Shown: positions 7,642-16,147 of the stretch, piece by piece
Numbering within the stretch: position 1 is the stretch's first letter
How the letters are laid out: every line of letters begins with the position of its first letter
Origin: Acidobacteriota bacterium
Lineage (GTDB): Bacteria > Acidobacteriota > Terriglobia > Terriglobales > Acidobacteriaceae
NCBI GenBank assembly: GCA_003224755.1
Contig: QHZR01000019.1
Location: 1-54,501, forward strand
Reading direction: 5' to 3'
DNA length: 54,501 bases
The notes under the pieces: model-generated
Told to the model about the DNA's origin: nothing
Database searches by the model: none
The model's input: the letters and a program-made list of their open reading frames with translations, nothing else
Position numbers and translations under genes: made by a program

Positions 7642-9438
7642 ATGCAAAGAAACAAGTCCGCAGTTGCGACTGCAATGCTAGTACTTTCCTTTACCACTTG
7701 CGCCTTCGCCGCCGACCAATACGCCGTCACCTACGAGCGCAACGTTGCCGTCAAGATGCGCGATGGTGTGACTTTGCGCGCCGACATTTTTCGGCCGAAC
7801 GCCGATGGCAAATTCCCCGTCCTGCTGCAGCGCACGCCTTATAACAAAGACAATGGCGTGGGGTTCGGGATCAAGGCCGCAGCGCACGGTTACGTGGTCA
7901 TTTTTCAGGACGTGCGCGGGCGATACGCCTCCGAAGGCGACTGGTATGTATTCAAGAATGAACCGAATGACGGATACGACACCGTGGAGTGGGCAGCCGC
8001 GCTTCCATACTCGGATGGCCGCGTCGGAATGTTCGGCGGCTCTTACGTGGGCGCTACGCAGATGTTGGCGGCGATCGCCCACCCGCCGCATCTCGCTGGA
8101 ATTTGTCCGGTGGTGACCGCCAGCAATTATCACGAAAACTGGACGTACCAGGGTGGCGCGTTCGTGCAGTGGTTCGATGAAGACTGGACCTCGGGGCTTT
8201 CGCAGAACGCTTACGAGCACCTAGTGGGCGGGCAGAATGATCCCGTCGGCGGAATCTGGACACTGCCGCTAATCAACTATCCCATTCTCAACCTTGAGAA
8301 GCGACCGGATATAGGTTCAAATGCGACGGTCGCACCGTACTTTCTGGATTGGTTGGCTCATCCGAGCTACGACGATTACTGGAAGGCGCTTTCGATCGAA
8401 GAACATTTCGCGGACATCAAAGTACCAGCGCTGCACATCGCCGCCTGGTATGACCTGTTTCTTGGCGGTTCGTTGCGCAGTTACGTGGGCATCAGGGCGA
8501 ATGGTGGGAGCGAGGAGGCGCGCAAGGGACAGCAGTTGGTAGTCGTCATTGGCGGGCATGCCGGTCCCGGACCTAAGGTAGGCGACGTGGATTTCGGCCC
8601 GAATGCTAAGGAACCAGAGGATGAATACGAGTTGCGCTGGTACGACTACCTCTTCAAAAACGTGAAGAATGAGTTTGCTTCTGGCAAGCCGGTCAAGATT
8701 TTCGTGATGGGCGCAAACCAGTGGCGCGAGGAAGATGATTGGCCACTGGCGCGAGCCAGAAGCGCGAAATATTTTCTGCACTCGTCCGGCAAGGCGAACT
8801 CGCTGCGCGGAAATGGAACGCTTTCAACAACGGCTCCAGCAAAGGAGGGGTTAGATCAATACGTCTATGATCCCGCGCATCCCGTGCCCACAATCGGAGG
8901 TCCATTGTGCTGTGAACCTCAGCGCTGGCCTGCTGGACCTCGCGACCAGCGCCCCGCCGAGGCGCGCGACGATGTCCTCGTCTATTCGACTCCGCCGATG
9001 AGCAATGACATGGAAGTCACTGGCCCGGTGACGCTTGAACTTTATGCGAAATCGTCAGCCGTGGACACCGACTTCACAGCCAAGCTGGTGGACGTCTGGC
9101 CGGATGGCTTTGTGCAGAATCTGGCAGAAGGAATTATCCGCGCGCGCTATCGCGATTCGCGAGAGAAGCCTGAGATGATGACGCCGGGGCAGGTTTACAA
9201 ATTCACGATTGATCTGTGGGCGACGAGCAACGTCTTCAAGAAAGGACATGTGCTACGGCTCGAGGTTTCGAGCAGCAATTTCCCACGCTTCGACCGTAAC
9301 CTGAACAATGGCACGACGAGATACATAAGAACCGGAGACGGCCCGTCGGCAGACCAGTTTGTGACCGCGACGAATGCCGTGCTGCATGACACGGATCATC
9401 CGTCGGCGCTAATTCTGCCGATCATACCTGGAAAATAG
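7642..9438 (+). CDS. Secreted CocE/NonD-type hydrolase (X-Pro dipeptidyl-peptidase-like)
   Basis: This 598-residue protein is an exported serine hydrolase of the X-Pro dipeptidyl-peptidase S15/CocE/glutaryl-7-ACA acylase group, acting on peptide or ester/amide bonds. A signal peptide (about 23 residues, ending CAFA) precedes the alpha/beta hydrolase domain. The nucleophile is in FGGSYVGA (Ser134). The acid is probably Asp271 in AAWYDLF and the base His306 in IGGHAGPG. QDVRGRYASEGDW is the usual oxyanion-side motif. The C-terminal beta jelly-roll (about residues 440-595) includes LVYSTPPMSNDMEVTGP and LRLEVSSSNFPRFDRN. The start at 7642 follows a good GGAGG at about 8 bp and begins the signal peptide; the open frame further upstream lies in repeat DNA. 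The substrate is unknown. Confidence 0.88.
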   Translation: MQRNKSAVATAMLVLSFTTCAFAADQYAVTYERNVAVKMRDGVTLRADIFRPNADGKFPVLLQRTPYNKDNGVGFGIKAAAHGYVVIFQDVRGRYASEGDWYVFKNEPNDGYDTVEWAAALPYSDGRVGMFGGSYVGATQMLAAIAHPPHLAGICPVVTASNYHENWTYQGGAFVQWFDEDWTSGLSQNAYEHLVGGQNDPVGGIWTLPLINYPILNLEKRPDIGSNATVAPYFLDWLAHPSYDDYWKALSIEEHFADIKVPALHIAAWYDLFLGGSLRSYVGIRANGGSEEARKGQQLVVVIGGHAGPGPKVGDVDFGPNAKEPEDEYELRWYDYLFKNVKNEFASGKPVKIFVMGANQWREEDDWPLARARSAKYFLHSSGKANSLRGNGTLSTTAPAKEGLDQYVYDPAHPVPTIGGPLCCEPQRWPAGPRDQRPAEARDDVLVYSTPPMSNDMEVTGPVTLELYAKSSAVDTDFTAKLVDVWPDGFVQNLAEGIIRARYRDSREKPEMMTPGQVYKFTIDLWATSNVFKKGHVLRLEVSSSNFPRFDRNLNNGTTRYIRTGDGPSADQFVTATNAVLHDTDHPSALILPIIPGK

Positions 9439-9444
9439 TGCTCT

Positions 9445-9543
9445 TCTCTGCGCTCTCGGCGAAACCCCTGCGAACTCTGCGGTTAGAGTCTTTCAAAGCT
9501 TTTAACCGCAGAGAACGCAAAGTAACGCCACGGAGAACGCAGA
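9445..9543. repeat. Inverted-repeat element of the TTAACCGCAGAG family, copy 1
   Basis: A left arm containing CTGCGAACTCTGCGGTTA pairs with a right arm starting TAACCGCAGAGAACGCAAAG; AGTCTTTCAAAGCTTT is the loop. The long stem sits just after the hydrolase stop and could stop transcription. Related arms occur at 10049 and 35712. Confidence 0.82.
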
Positions 9544-9582
9544 ACAACCTCGCGAGTAACTTGGGATCTGACGGAAACATGA

Positions 9583-10044
9583 ATGACGACCATCGGCATC
9601 ATTTCCGACACGCATGGGTTGCTCCGGCCTGAGGCGCTGGCGACACTGCAAGGATCCAACTTCATCGTTCATGCCGGCGACATTGGAGATCCCGCCATTC
9701 TCGACAAGCTGAACGAGATCGCGCCGGTGACTGCCGTGCGCGGCAACGTGGATAAAGGAGCATGGGCGCGCAAGATTCCTGTGACGGACGTCCTCGAAGT
9801 CGAGGGCGTGACGATTTATGTGTTGCATATTTTTGATGAACTCGATCTAAAGCCGGAAGCCGCAGCATTCGCGGCAGTCATCTACGGACACAGCCATATG
9901 CCCAAGCAGGAGACAAAAAATGGCGTGCTCTACTTCAATCCCGGTAGTGCGGGTCCAAAGCGGTTCGATCTGCCCGTGTCGCTCGGAAGATTGATCGTCG
10001 AGCGCGGGAAGATTCAGACCCAAATTATCAAATTGATTGATTGA
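9583..10044 (+). CDS. YfcE/MJ0936-type metallophosphoesterase
   Basis: The 153-residue protein is a compact calcineurin-like phosphodiesterase of the YfcE family (TIGR00040), a cytoplasmic enzyme with two metal ions. The metal ligands are visible as IISDTHG (residues 6-12), VHAGDIGD (about 29-36), RGNVD (about 55-59), LHIFDELDL (about 84-92), YGHSH (about 105-109) and FNPGSAGPKRF. These proteins hydrolyse phosphodiesters in vitro; the physiological substrate is unknown. A second ATG in another frame overlaps the start region, but only the one at 9583 opens this frame. It stands alone between two inverted-repeat elements. Confidence 0.9.
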   Translation: MTTIGIISDTHGLLRPEALATLQGSNFIVHAGDIGDPAILDKLNEIAPVTAVRGNVDKGAWARKIPVTDVLEVEGVTIYVLHIFDELDLKPEAAAFAAVIYGHSHMPKQETKNGVLYFNPGSAGPKRFDLPVSLGRLIVERGKIQTQIIKLID

Positions 10045-10048
10045 CGGG

Positions 10049-10160
10049 GCTCTTCTCAGCGTCCTTTGCGGATTTTCTTTGCGACCTTTGCGGTTAAAGG
10101 CTTTTTCAAAAAGATCTTAACCGCAGAGTTCGCGAAGGACTCGCAAAAGACGCAGAGTAA
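10049..10160. repeat. Inverted-repeat element of the TTAACCGCAGAG family, copy 2
   Basis: CCTTTGCGGATTTTCTTTGC and CTTTGCGGTTAAAG on the left pair with CTTAACCGCAGAG and AAGGACTCGCAAAAG on the right around a short AAAAAG loop. It begins 5 bp after the phosphoesterase stop, like copy 1 after the preceding gene, so it may act as a terminator. Confidence 0.82.
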
Positions 10161-10162
10161 AG

Positions 10163-10196
10163 AAAGCCCCCGAAAGACCGTCCGCGCGGGCTTTTA
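10163..10196 (+). terminator. Possible factor-independent terminator before tgt
   Basis: AAAGCCC and GGGCTTTT enclose an 18-base loop; the right arm ends in four T. The stem is only 7 bp and the T-run is short, so activity is uncertain. It lies between the phosphoesterase and tgt. Confidence 0.45.
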
Positions 10197-10221
10197 CCAT
10201 TAGCTTTAGAATCACTCCGGA

Positions 10222-11412
10222 ATGTCGCTGAGGTTTGAAATCCAAACAGCCAGAGTTCCTGCTAGACTCGGGCAGCTGACCACGTCTCACGGCACAATTC
10301 AAACCCCCGTATTCATGCCGGTTGGCACGCAGGCCACCGTGAAGGGCGTCCCGCAAGATCTGCTGGAAGAACTGGGCGTCGAGATTCTTCTCGGAAACAC
10401 TTACCACTTGTATCTGCGGCCGGGCATTGAGCAGATACGCAAGTTGGGCGGGCTGCATCGGTTCATGTCATGGCGGCGCGCCATCCTGACCGACTCAGGG
10501 GGATTTCAGGTTTTCAGTCTCAGCGATCTGCGTAAAGTCACTGAGGAAGGAGTGACATTTCGTTCGCACCTCGACGGCTCTTCGCATTTTTTGGGTCCCG
10601 AGCAGGCGATGGAAGCTCAAATAGGGCTCGGCGCGGACATCATTATGGCGTTCGATGAGTGCACGGAATATCCCGCAGTCCCCTGGCGCGCGCGGGCCTC
10701 CATGGAAATGACGTTGAGGTGGGCGGACAGAAGCAAGAAGTATTTTGAGGAGCATAAGGGAGAAGTGCCGTGGGCTTCCGATGTCCACGTAGGCCCGGAC
10801 GCCCTCGTCCGGGCGGGCGAGCTTGGCTCGCCAACACGCGCCGAGCAGAACTCGGCCGCGCGGGTGAGGGCACCCGCCCCTACGTGTGCCGGGGTGACTC
10901 AGGCTCTGTTCGGCATCGTCCAAGGCGGAATGGACCCCGCCCTGCGCAAAGAATCTGCTGAGCGCACTATTGAGATTGGTTTTGACGGCTATGCCATCGG
11001 CGGATTGAGTGTGGGTGAGCCGCGTGAACTCACTCGCGAGATCGTTGAAAGCACGCTCGAGCATCTTCCCAAAGACAAAGCGCGTTATTTGATGGGCGTG
11101 GGAACGCCCGAGGAGATTGCGGAATACGCCAGCCTGGGCATAGACATGATGGACTGCGTGCTTCCGACCCGCGCCGCGCGGCATGGATTGCTCTACACGT
11201 CGGAGGGCAAAATCTCGATCAAGCAGGCACGTTATGCTGGTGATCCCAGCCCGCTCGATCCAAACTGCTCATGCCGTGTGTGCCAGCGCTACTCGCGGGC
11301 CTATCTGCGTCATATTTATGCGGCGAATGAAGTTTTGGCTCAGGTCCTCAATACTGTCCACAACCTGAGTTTCTACCTTGACACTATGCGGCGTGTCCGG
11401 CATTCTATTTGA
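10222..11412 (+). CDS. tgt: Queuine/preQ1 tRNA-guanine transglycosylase with an in-frame repeat insertion
   Basis: Tgt exchanges guanine-34 of GUN-anticodon tRNAs for the queuosine precursor preQ1. Family marks are TPVFMPVGTQATVKGV (about residues 28-43), LTDSGGFQVFSLSDLRK with the general-base Asp (about 91-107), MAFDECTEYP, ALFGIVQGG, GGLSVGEP, GIDMMDCVLPTRAARHG with the nucleophilic Asp, and the zinc site CSCRVC with a His about 25 residues later. At 396 residues it is some 20-35 longer than usual. The excess lies at about residues 189-222, just before QALFGIVQGG, and is entirely a translated GC-rich palindromic repeat (10786-10886). All catalytic and zinc residues are kept, so the enzyme is probably active. 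It heads the tgt-yajC-secD-secF block. Confidence 0.95.
   Translation: MSLRFEIQTARVPARLGQLTTSHGTIQTPVFMPVGTQATVKGVPQDLLEELGVEILLGNTYHLYLRPGIEQIRKLGGLHRFMSWRRAILTDSGGFQVFSLSDLRKVTEEGVTFRSHLDGSSHFLGPEQAMEAQIGLGADIIMAFDECTEYPAVPWRARASMEMTLRWADRSKKYFEEHKGEVPWASDVHVGPDALVRAGELGSPTRAEQNSAARVRAPAPTCAGVTQALFGIVQGGMDPALRKESAERTIEIGFDGYAIGGLSVGEPRELTREIVESTLEHLPKDKARYLMGVGTPEEIAEYASLGIDMMDCVLPTRAARHGLLYTSEGKISIKQARYAGDPSPLDPNCSCRVCQRYSRAYLRHIYAANEVLAQVLNTVHNLSFYLDTMRRVRHSI
10786..10886 (+). repeat. Palindromic element inside the tgt reading frame, family D copy 1
   Basis: CACGTAGGCCCGGACGCC begins and CACCCGCCCCTACGTG ends this unit; the terminal CACGTAGG and CCTACGTG are inverted. Internal hairpins are GGCGAGCTTGGCTCGCC and the CCGAGCAGAACTCGG pair. 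Very similar arms occur outside genes at 16898 and 17957. It adds roughly 34 codons to tgt without a stop. Confidence 0.88.
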
Positions 11413-11601
11413 CTTGGGAATGCGCGCGTTTCTTTGCTACCGGCAGTTGGAAGAATAGCCTGGTTTGCCATTCCAGTTTGTACCTGGTCGTAAACGTCCG
11501 GTTCTAAATATCCCGCGATCCATCGCAGCGGACCGAGAGCGCCGAGGCTGAAGTTCCCGGCGACAGCGGCTTCGAGCGTGAGCGCGGACAATCAGCATCC
11601 A

Positions 11602-11928
11602 ATGCATACATACGGATTATTGTTATTGCAGGCGGGCAGCAGCCCGGGCGCGCTCGGCGGCACTCTTCTCATCCCGATCGTTTTTATTGGGCTTTTGTAT
11701 GTAGTGATGATCCTGCCGCAACAACGCCGTCAGAAAAAATGGCGGGCCCTCTTGAGCGAGTTGAAGACCGGGGACAAGGTCACGACCAGTGGCGGCATCC
11801 GGGGAACGGTCGTCGCGCTGAAGGACGATTACATTCACCTGCGCGTTCCGCCGGACAATCTCCGGATCGAGGTCAGCAGGGCATCAGTGGCGGCTGTCAC
11901 AACGCCCGATGAGGGAGAAAAGAAGTAA
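11602..11928 (+). CDS. yajC: Sec translocon accessory subunit YajC
   Basis: YajC is a small inner-membrane partner of SecD/SecF. One membrane segment (GTLLIPIVFIGLLYVVMIL) is followed by PQQRRQKKWRALL and the conserved cytoplasmic domain motif LKTGDKVTTSGGIRGTVVAL, then IHLRVPPDNLRIEVSRASVAAV. ATG at 11602 gives MHTYGLLLLQAG, typical of short acidobacterial YajC N-termini. A GTG at 11578 would add eight residues; neither start has a clear ribosome-binding site. Its place between tgt and secD is the classical order. Confidence 0.93.
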   Translation: MHTYGLLLLQAGSSPGALGGTLLIPIVFIGLLYVVMILPQQRRQKKWRALLSELKTGDKVTTSGGIRGTVVALKDDYIHLRVPPDNLRIEVSRASVAAVTTPDEGEKK

Positions 11929-11932
11929 CAAG

Positions 11933-12020
11933 AAAAGTTTCAAAGTTTCGAAGGTCTGAAGGTTTCAAAATCGAAGCCGGCCATGAGAAACATTGAAACT
12001 TTCGCAACATTGAAACCTGC
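11933..12020. repeat. Inverted GTTTCAAAGTTTC-type repeat between yajC and secD
   Basis: AAAGTTTCAAAGTTTCGAAGG on the left is imperfectly complementary to GAAACTTTCGCAACATTGAAAC on the right, with a GCCGGCC centre. It occupies most of the yajC-secD gap. The family is AT-rich, unlike the surrounding genes. Confidence 0.65.
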
Positions 12021-12051
12021 GTTCGGAATGCTCGGGGAGTAGCTGTACTTC

Positions 12052-13686
12052 ATGAACAAGAATCTGGGCTGGAAGCTGATCATCATTGTCGCGGCGGTGC
12101 TGCTGTTTGTGTACGGGATTTTCGGAGTCCCGGCCGGGCTCTCTGGCGACGCCTTGGCGAACGCGCTGGTGTCCCCTTCGGCGATGCGTCACGGCATCAA
12201 CTTGGGTCTCGATCTCAAGGGTGGCACGCATTTGATCTTGCAAGTGCAGGTCAACGACGCCGTCAATTTTGAGACCGACAACGCCATGGAGAGCCTTAAG
12301 GCGGCGTTCAAATCCGCAAAGATCACCTACAGTGAGATCACCAAACCCGATCCGAATAATCATGCCGAGCAAATCGTTATTAAGGGCGTAGCACCCGAAT
12401 CGCGGTCGCAACTACAGGAATCCGTGCAGGCGAAGCTCGCGGACTATGACCTGAGTCCGGGAACCGAAAATAGCTGGACTGTAACCTTGCGGCCGCAGGC
12501 TCTGAACGCTTTAAGAGACGGCGCTGTGGACCAGGCAATCGAGACCATCCGCAGCCGAATCGACGAACTGGGAGTGAACGAGCCCATCATCGAACGTCAC
12601 GGCCTGGGGCAATACCAGATTTTGGTGCAGCTCCCCGGCGTGGACGATCCCGCGCGGGTGAAGGAAATCATGCAGTCCACCGCCATGCTTGAGATTAAGC
12701 TGGTGCTGGGCGGGCCGTACTCGAGCGAACAAGAAGCGCGCTCAGCTCATCAGTCCGATGACAGTCTGATTCTGCCAAGCAGCGCCGTATCGCGCTCTTC
12801 AGGCGACACAGGTGAGGAATGGTACGCGGTGACGCGGACTTCGGTCGTCACCGGGCGCGACATGCGGCAGCAAGGCGCAAGCGCGAGCCGCGATGAAGAA
12901 AATGGAACGCCTGACGTTATTTTCAACCTCACCAATGAGGGCGGCAGGAAATTCGCGGAGTTTACCGGCGCTCACATCGGCGACAAACTCGCCGTAGTTC
13001 TCAACAAGAAACTGCGCGAGGCGGCCACAATCCAGTCGCAAATTCACGACCAGGTCAGGATTACGGGCGGCTTTACCGAGCAGAGCGCGAAAGACCTTGC
13101 GTTTGTTTTGAATGCCGGAGCGCTGCCGGCGGGCATCACGTATCTTGAGGAGCGCACGGTTGGTCCGTCGCTCGGAGCAGACTCCATTCGGGCGGGTGTT
13201 CGCGCAGCCATTTTCGGAATGGCCGCGGTCCTCGTATTCATGCTGATCTATTACCGCGCCGCCGGTGTGAACGCAGACGTGGCTCTGATTCTGAACCTGA
13301 TCATTCTGCTGGGTGTCCTGGGCTTCATTGGGGCCACCTTGACTCTGCCCGGAATCGCGGGAGTGATTCTGACGGTCGGCATGGGCGTAGATTCGAACGT
13401 ACTGATTTTTGAGCGCATACGCGAGGAACTCAGGAACGGTAAAACGCCGCCATCAGCAGTCGAACAGGGATTTGGACATGCATGGATCACGATTGTGGAT
13501 ACGCACGTGACCACGATCGTGTCCGCTGCCATTCTGCTGATCTTCGGCACCGGGCCGGTTAAAGGATTCGCGACCACGCTGATCATTGGTTTGTTCGCAA
13601 ATCTATTTACCGCCGTGTTTGTGTCACGCGTGATTTTTGATTGGGTGCTGAGCCGGAAGGCAGTCGGCGAAGCGTTAAGTATCTAA
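12052..13686 (+). CDS. secD: Protein translocase subunit SecD
   Basis: SecD works with SecF on the outer face of the inner membrane, using proton motive force to help pull proteins through SecYEG. The 544-residue protein has an N-terminal membrane helix (about residues 6-24), the motif NLGLDLKGGTHLIL (about 46-59), and a large periplasmic P1 region including IETIRSRIDELGVNEPII and GQYQILVQLPGV. The C-terminal five-helix bundle begins at the VGPSLGADSIRAG motif and includes TLPGIAGVILTVGMGVDSNVLIFERIREEL with the functionally important Asp. A GGGGAG precedes the ATG. It is followed by secF, but 225 bp later because a family B repeat sits between them. Confidence 0.96.
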   Translation: MNKNLGWKLIIIVAAVLLFVYGIFGVPAGLSGDALANALVSPSAMRHGINLGLDLKGGTHLILQVQVNDAVNFETDNAMESLKAAFKSAKITYSEITKPDPNNHAEQIVIKGVAPESRSQLQESVQAKLADYDLSPGTENSWTVTLRPQALNALRDGAVDQAIETIRSRIDELGVNEPIIERHGLGQYQILVQLPGVDDPARVKEIMQSTAMLEIKLVLGGPYSSEQEARSAHQSDDSLILPSSAVSRSSGDTGEEWYAVTRTSVVTGRDMRQQGASASRDEENGTPDVIFNLTNEGGRKFAEFTGAHIGDKLAVVLNKKLREAATIQSQIHDQVRITGGFTEQSAKDLAFVLNAGALPAGITYLEERTVGPSLGADSIRAGVRAAIFGMAAVLVFMLIYYRAAGVNADVALILNLIILLGVLGFIGATLTLPGIAGVILTVGMGVDSNVLIFERIREELRNGKTPPSAVEQGFGHAWITIVDTHVTTIVSAAILLIFGTGPVKGFATTLIIGLFANLFTAVFVSRVIFDWVLSRKAVGEALSI

Positions 13687-13696
13687 ATTCTATGAG

Positions 13697-13880
13697 TGTC
13701 ATCCCGAACTCGGGCGCCAAAAGCGGCCGAGAGAGTGACCTTACGATGCGATGGGATTAGTAACGGCGCGAACCGGATGCCTCGTGTACGTGGCATGGTG
13801 GGACCTGACCCCAGCAGTCAAAACTGCAAGCTGACGTCAGGTTCCTCTCCCGCCCGCAAGCGGGCGCGTTCGGAATGACA
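13697..13880. repeat. TGTCATCCCGA-ended element between secD and secF, family B copy 2
   Basis: TGTCATCCCGAACTCGGGCG starts and GTTCGGAATGACA ends a 184-bp unit. It shares GTGACCTTACGATGCGATGG and CAGGTTCCTCTCCCGCC-type blocks with copies at 7355 and 23123. It separates two genes that are normally adjacent and co-translated. Confidence 0.88.
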
Positions 13881-13911
13881 AGTTCTTAAGTTTTGAAGGG
13901 GTCTCAGCAGC

Positions 13912-15093
13912 GTGGAATTTTTTAAGAGCGCGAACATAGATTTTCTCGGCAAGAAGTGGTATTTCATCGCCTTTTCGCTGATCTTCAGCGTGGCGGGCGT
14001 GCTTTCCATGGTGTTCTGGCATGGTATTCCGCTGGACATTGATTTCCGGGGAGGTACCCAGGTCAGCGTCAAGTTTTCGCACGCTCCTGATGTCAATGCG
14101 GTCCACCAGACAATGGATCGCATTGGGTATCACAATGCTCGGATTCGCACCTTGGGCGGCGCAGGCAGCAACGACTTGCTGATTGATCTTCCGCAGCAAG
14201 AGTCGAGCGCGCAGGCACTAGATCAGGGTAAGCAGCAAATCATTAATGCGCTGCGGACGAACGCACCGGCCGACAAGCAAGACATCAACAACTCAAGCTC
14301 CTTGGCGCTTTCGGCCTATCTGTTGCAAACCGATCCTCTGCACCTGAGCACTGACGCCCAGAAGCAGTACGCGGCCATCGCGCAGAAGATTGCTGATTAT
14401 CGCGACAAGACTAAAGGCGGCGTGCTCTCGAGTTTCGGCGATCTGAAGGGACTCGTTGATCCCACGGTCGTGACTGCCTTGCAGCAGGGGTTCTATCTCT
14501 CCGATTTCGGTGTCTATAACGTAGCGATTGTTGGGCCGCAAGTTGGCGCTCAACTCCGCAAGCAGGCAATGCTGGCTACGGCCTACTCGCTGGCGGGAAT
14601 GCTTGTGTACTTGGCGTTCAGATTTGAGCTCATCTATGGCGTGGCTGCAGTGATTACCGTGTTCCACGATACGCTGATCACCGTAGGGGCATTCTCGTTG
14701 ACGGATAAACCTATATCGCTCACGGTGATAGCGGCGATTCTGACCCTGATCGGCTATTCCAACAATGACACCATTGTGGTGTTTGACCGTATCCGCGAGA
14801 ACCTGAAGCTGATGCGGCGTGAGAAGCTCGCCGACATCGTTAACCGCAGCATCAACCAAACTTTAAGTCGAACCATCTTGACGGCGGGTTTAACATTTCT
14901 GACTGTACTTGCCTTATTTCTTTTTGGCGGCGAAGTGCTCCACGGGTTTTCCCTTGCCCTGGTTATCGGCATCTTAATCGGGACGTATTCTTCGATTGCG
15001 ATTGCCGCGCCCATTCTGGTGGCCTATCAAGATTGGCGGCAGAACCGCAGCAAGCCTGTAGTCGCGCTGGCGGGAAAGGGTAAGGGAAGATAA
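13912..15093 (+). CDS. secF: Protein translocase subunit SecF
   Basis: SecF pairs with SecD to form the twelve-helix export motor. The 393-residue protein starts at GTG 13912 after a good GAAGGGG; the first residues MEFFKSANIDFLGKKW fit the family. A first helix (about 17-37) is followed by GIPLDIDFRGGTQV, a periplasmic part (about 50-190) that is rather long, then VGPQVGAQLRKQA, FRFELIYGVAAVITVFHD, SLTVIAAILTLIGYSNNDT and VVFDRIRENL, and finally RSINQTLSRTILTAGLTFL. The motifs for proton-driven function are present. Confidence 0.96.
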   Translation: MEFFKSANIDFLGKKWYFIAFSLIFSVAGVLSMVFWHGIPLDIDFRGGTQVSVKFSHAPDVNAVHQTMDRIGYHNARIRTLGGAGSNDLLIDLPQQESSAQALDQGKQQIINALRTNAPADKQDINNSSSLALSAYLLQTDPLHLSTDAQKQYAAIAQKIADYRDKTKGGVLSSFGDLKGLVDPTVVTALQQGFYLSDFGVYNVAIVGPQVGAQLRKQAMLATAYSLAGMLVYLAFRFELIYGVAAVITVFHDTLITVGAFSLTDKPISLTVIAAILTLIGYSNNDTIVVFDRIRENLKLMRREKLADIVNRSINQTLSRTILTAGLTFLTVLALFLFGGEVLHGFSLALVIGILIGTYSSIAIAAPILVAYQDWRQNRSKPVVALAGKGKGR

Positions 15094-15233
15094 GGTTTAA
15101 CGTTCGAGTTGTTGGGTTGCTCTTTGGCAGTGGCAGTACGCTTTTCCGGCCCTTGCTTTCGTCAGAACACGGCGGGAGCAAAACTGGGTCGGCTGGTGTC
15201 TAAAGCACCGTAGCTCTGTGCCGGGAGAAAACT

Positions 15234-15962
15234 ATGTTTGAAGACAGCTTGATCGAATCAGGTAACAGACTGAGAACCAAGCGCGGCAGAACCACGACGA
15301 TCTCGTTCATTCTCGAGGCGATTGTGATCGGCGTCTTGGTGCTGATCCCGTTGCTGTTTACCGAGGCGCTGCCAAAAGCGCAGCTGATGATGGCGCTGGT
15401 TGCGCCACCGCCTCCTCCACCCCCGCCTCCGCCGCCGGCAGAAGTCCATATCGTCAAGAAGGTGCAGACCGACATTATCAACGGACAGCTCCGTACTCCC
15501 ACCAAGATTCCAAAGAAGGTGGAAATCATCAAGGAAGAGGAAGCTCCGCCGCCGATGACGGCCGGCGTAGTTGGCGGAGTCCCGGGTGGCGTCCCCGGCG
15601 GCCAGATGGGCGGAGTCATGGGCTCGATAATCGGGTCCAATGCCCCTATGCCGAAGGTAGCCGCCCCGCAGCGGATACGCGTCTCTCAGGGAGTGGTTTC
15701 AGGCTTGAAAATTAAGGAAGTGAAGCCTGTTTACCCAGCGATTGCGAAGACCGCCCGTGTGCAAGGCAGTGTGGTGTTGCAGGCGGAAATCAGCAAAGAG
15801 GGAACCATCCAAAACCTCCGCGTCATCAGCGGTCCTCCGCTTCTGATCCAATCGGCCCTCGAAGCCGTGAAGCAGTGGCGTTACAGGCCGTACATTTTGA
15901 ACGGCGAACCTGTAGAGGTCGAGACGATGGTGACGGTGAATTTCTCGCTGGCGGGAGGTTAG
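15234..15962 (+). CDS. tonB: TonB energy-transducing protein
   Basis: TonB couples inner-membrane proton motive force, through ExbB/ExbD, to outer-membrane receptors. The 242-residue protein has a cytoplasmic N-terminus with one membrane helix (about residues 24-45), then a run of eleven prolines (about 60-70), a Gly-rich segment (GGVPGGVPGGQMGGVMG) and the C-terminal TonB domain: VKPVYPAIAKTARVQGSVVL, KEGTIQNLRVISGPPLL, ALEAVKQWRYRPYILNGEPV and a final VNFSLAGG. GGGAGA sits just before the ATG. exbB and two exbD follow on the same strand, so this is a classic TonB-ExbBD cluster. Its outer-membrane receptor is not in the window. Confidence 0.93.
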   Translation: MFEDSLIESGNRLRTKRGRTTTISFILEAIVIGVLVLIPLLFTEALPKAQLMMALVAPPPPPPPPPPPAEVHIVKKVQTDIINGQLRTPTKIPKKVEIIKEEEAPPPMTAGVVGGVPGGVPGGQMGGVMGSIIGSNAPMPKVAAPQRIRVSQGVVSGLKIKEVKPVYPAIAKTARVQGSVVLQAEISKEGTIQNLRVISGPPLLIQSALEAVKQWRYRPYILNGEPVEVETMVTVNFSLAGG

Positions 15963-15964
15963 GC

Positions 15965-16100
15965 GAGGCGGGATTGCGCCGATGCACGCGGATAGTTTTC
16001 ATTGGGAATCCGCGGATACTCGGAGGTTCGACTTTGTGCCTATCTCTTTTTGGTTGGTTTATCCGCGTTGATCTGCGAAATCCGCGGCGAAGTTTTTAGT
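15965..16100. repeat. Degenerate ATCCGCGG-type interspersed repeat between tonB and exbB
   Basis: CACGCGGATAG, GAATCCGCGGATA, TTATCCGCGTTGATCTGCGA and AAATCCGCGGC are spread over the gap and partly complementary to one another. It looks like an old inverted-repeat element of a type often found between genes in soil bacteria. Confidence 0.55.
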
Positions 16101-16147
16101 TTTTTGGTTCGGCAGCACACATAAGATTCTCGAGGAGGAAGCAACTC

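Noticed and set aside
9583-10044. Damaged metal site in the phosphoesterase (LHIFDEL where some relatives have HG)
   Set aside because: The His is kept, and I recall similar LH-x-x-x-x-L-D-L variants in this subfamily, so it is probably normal.
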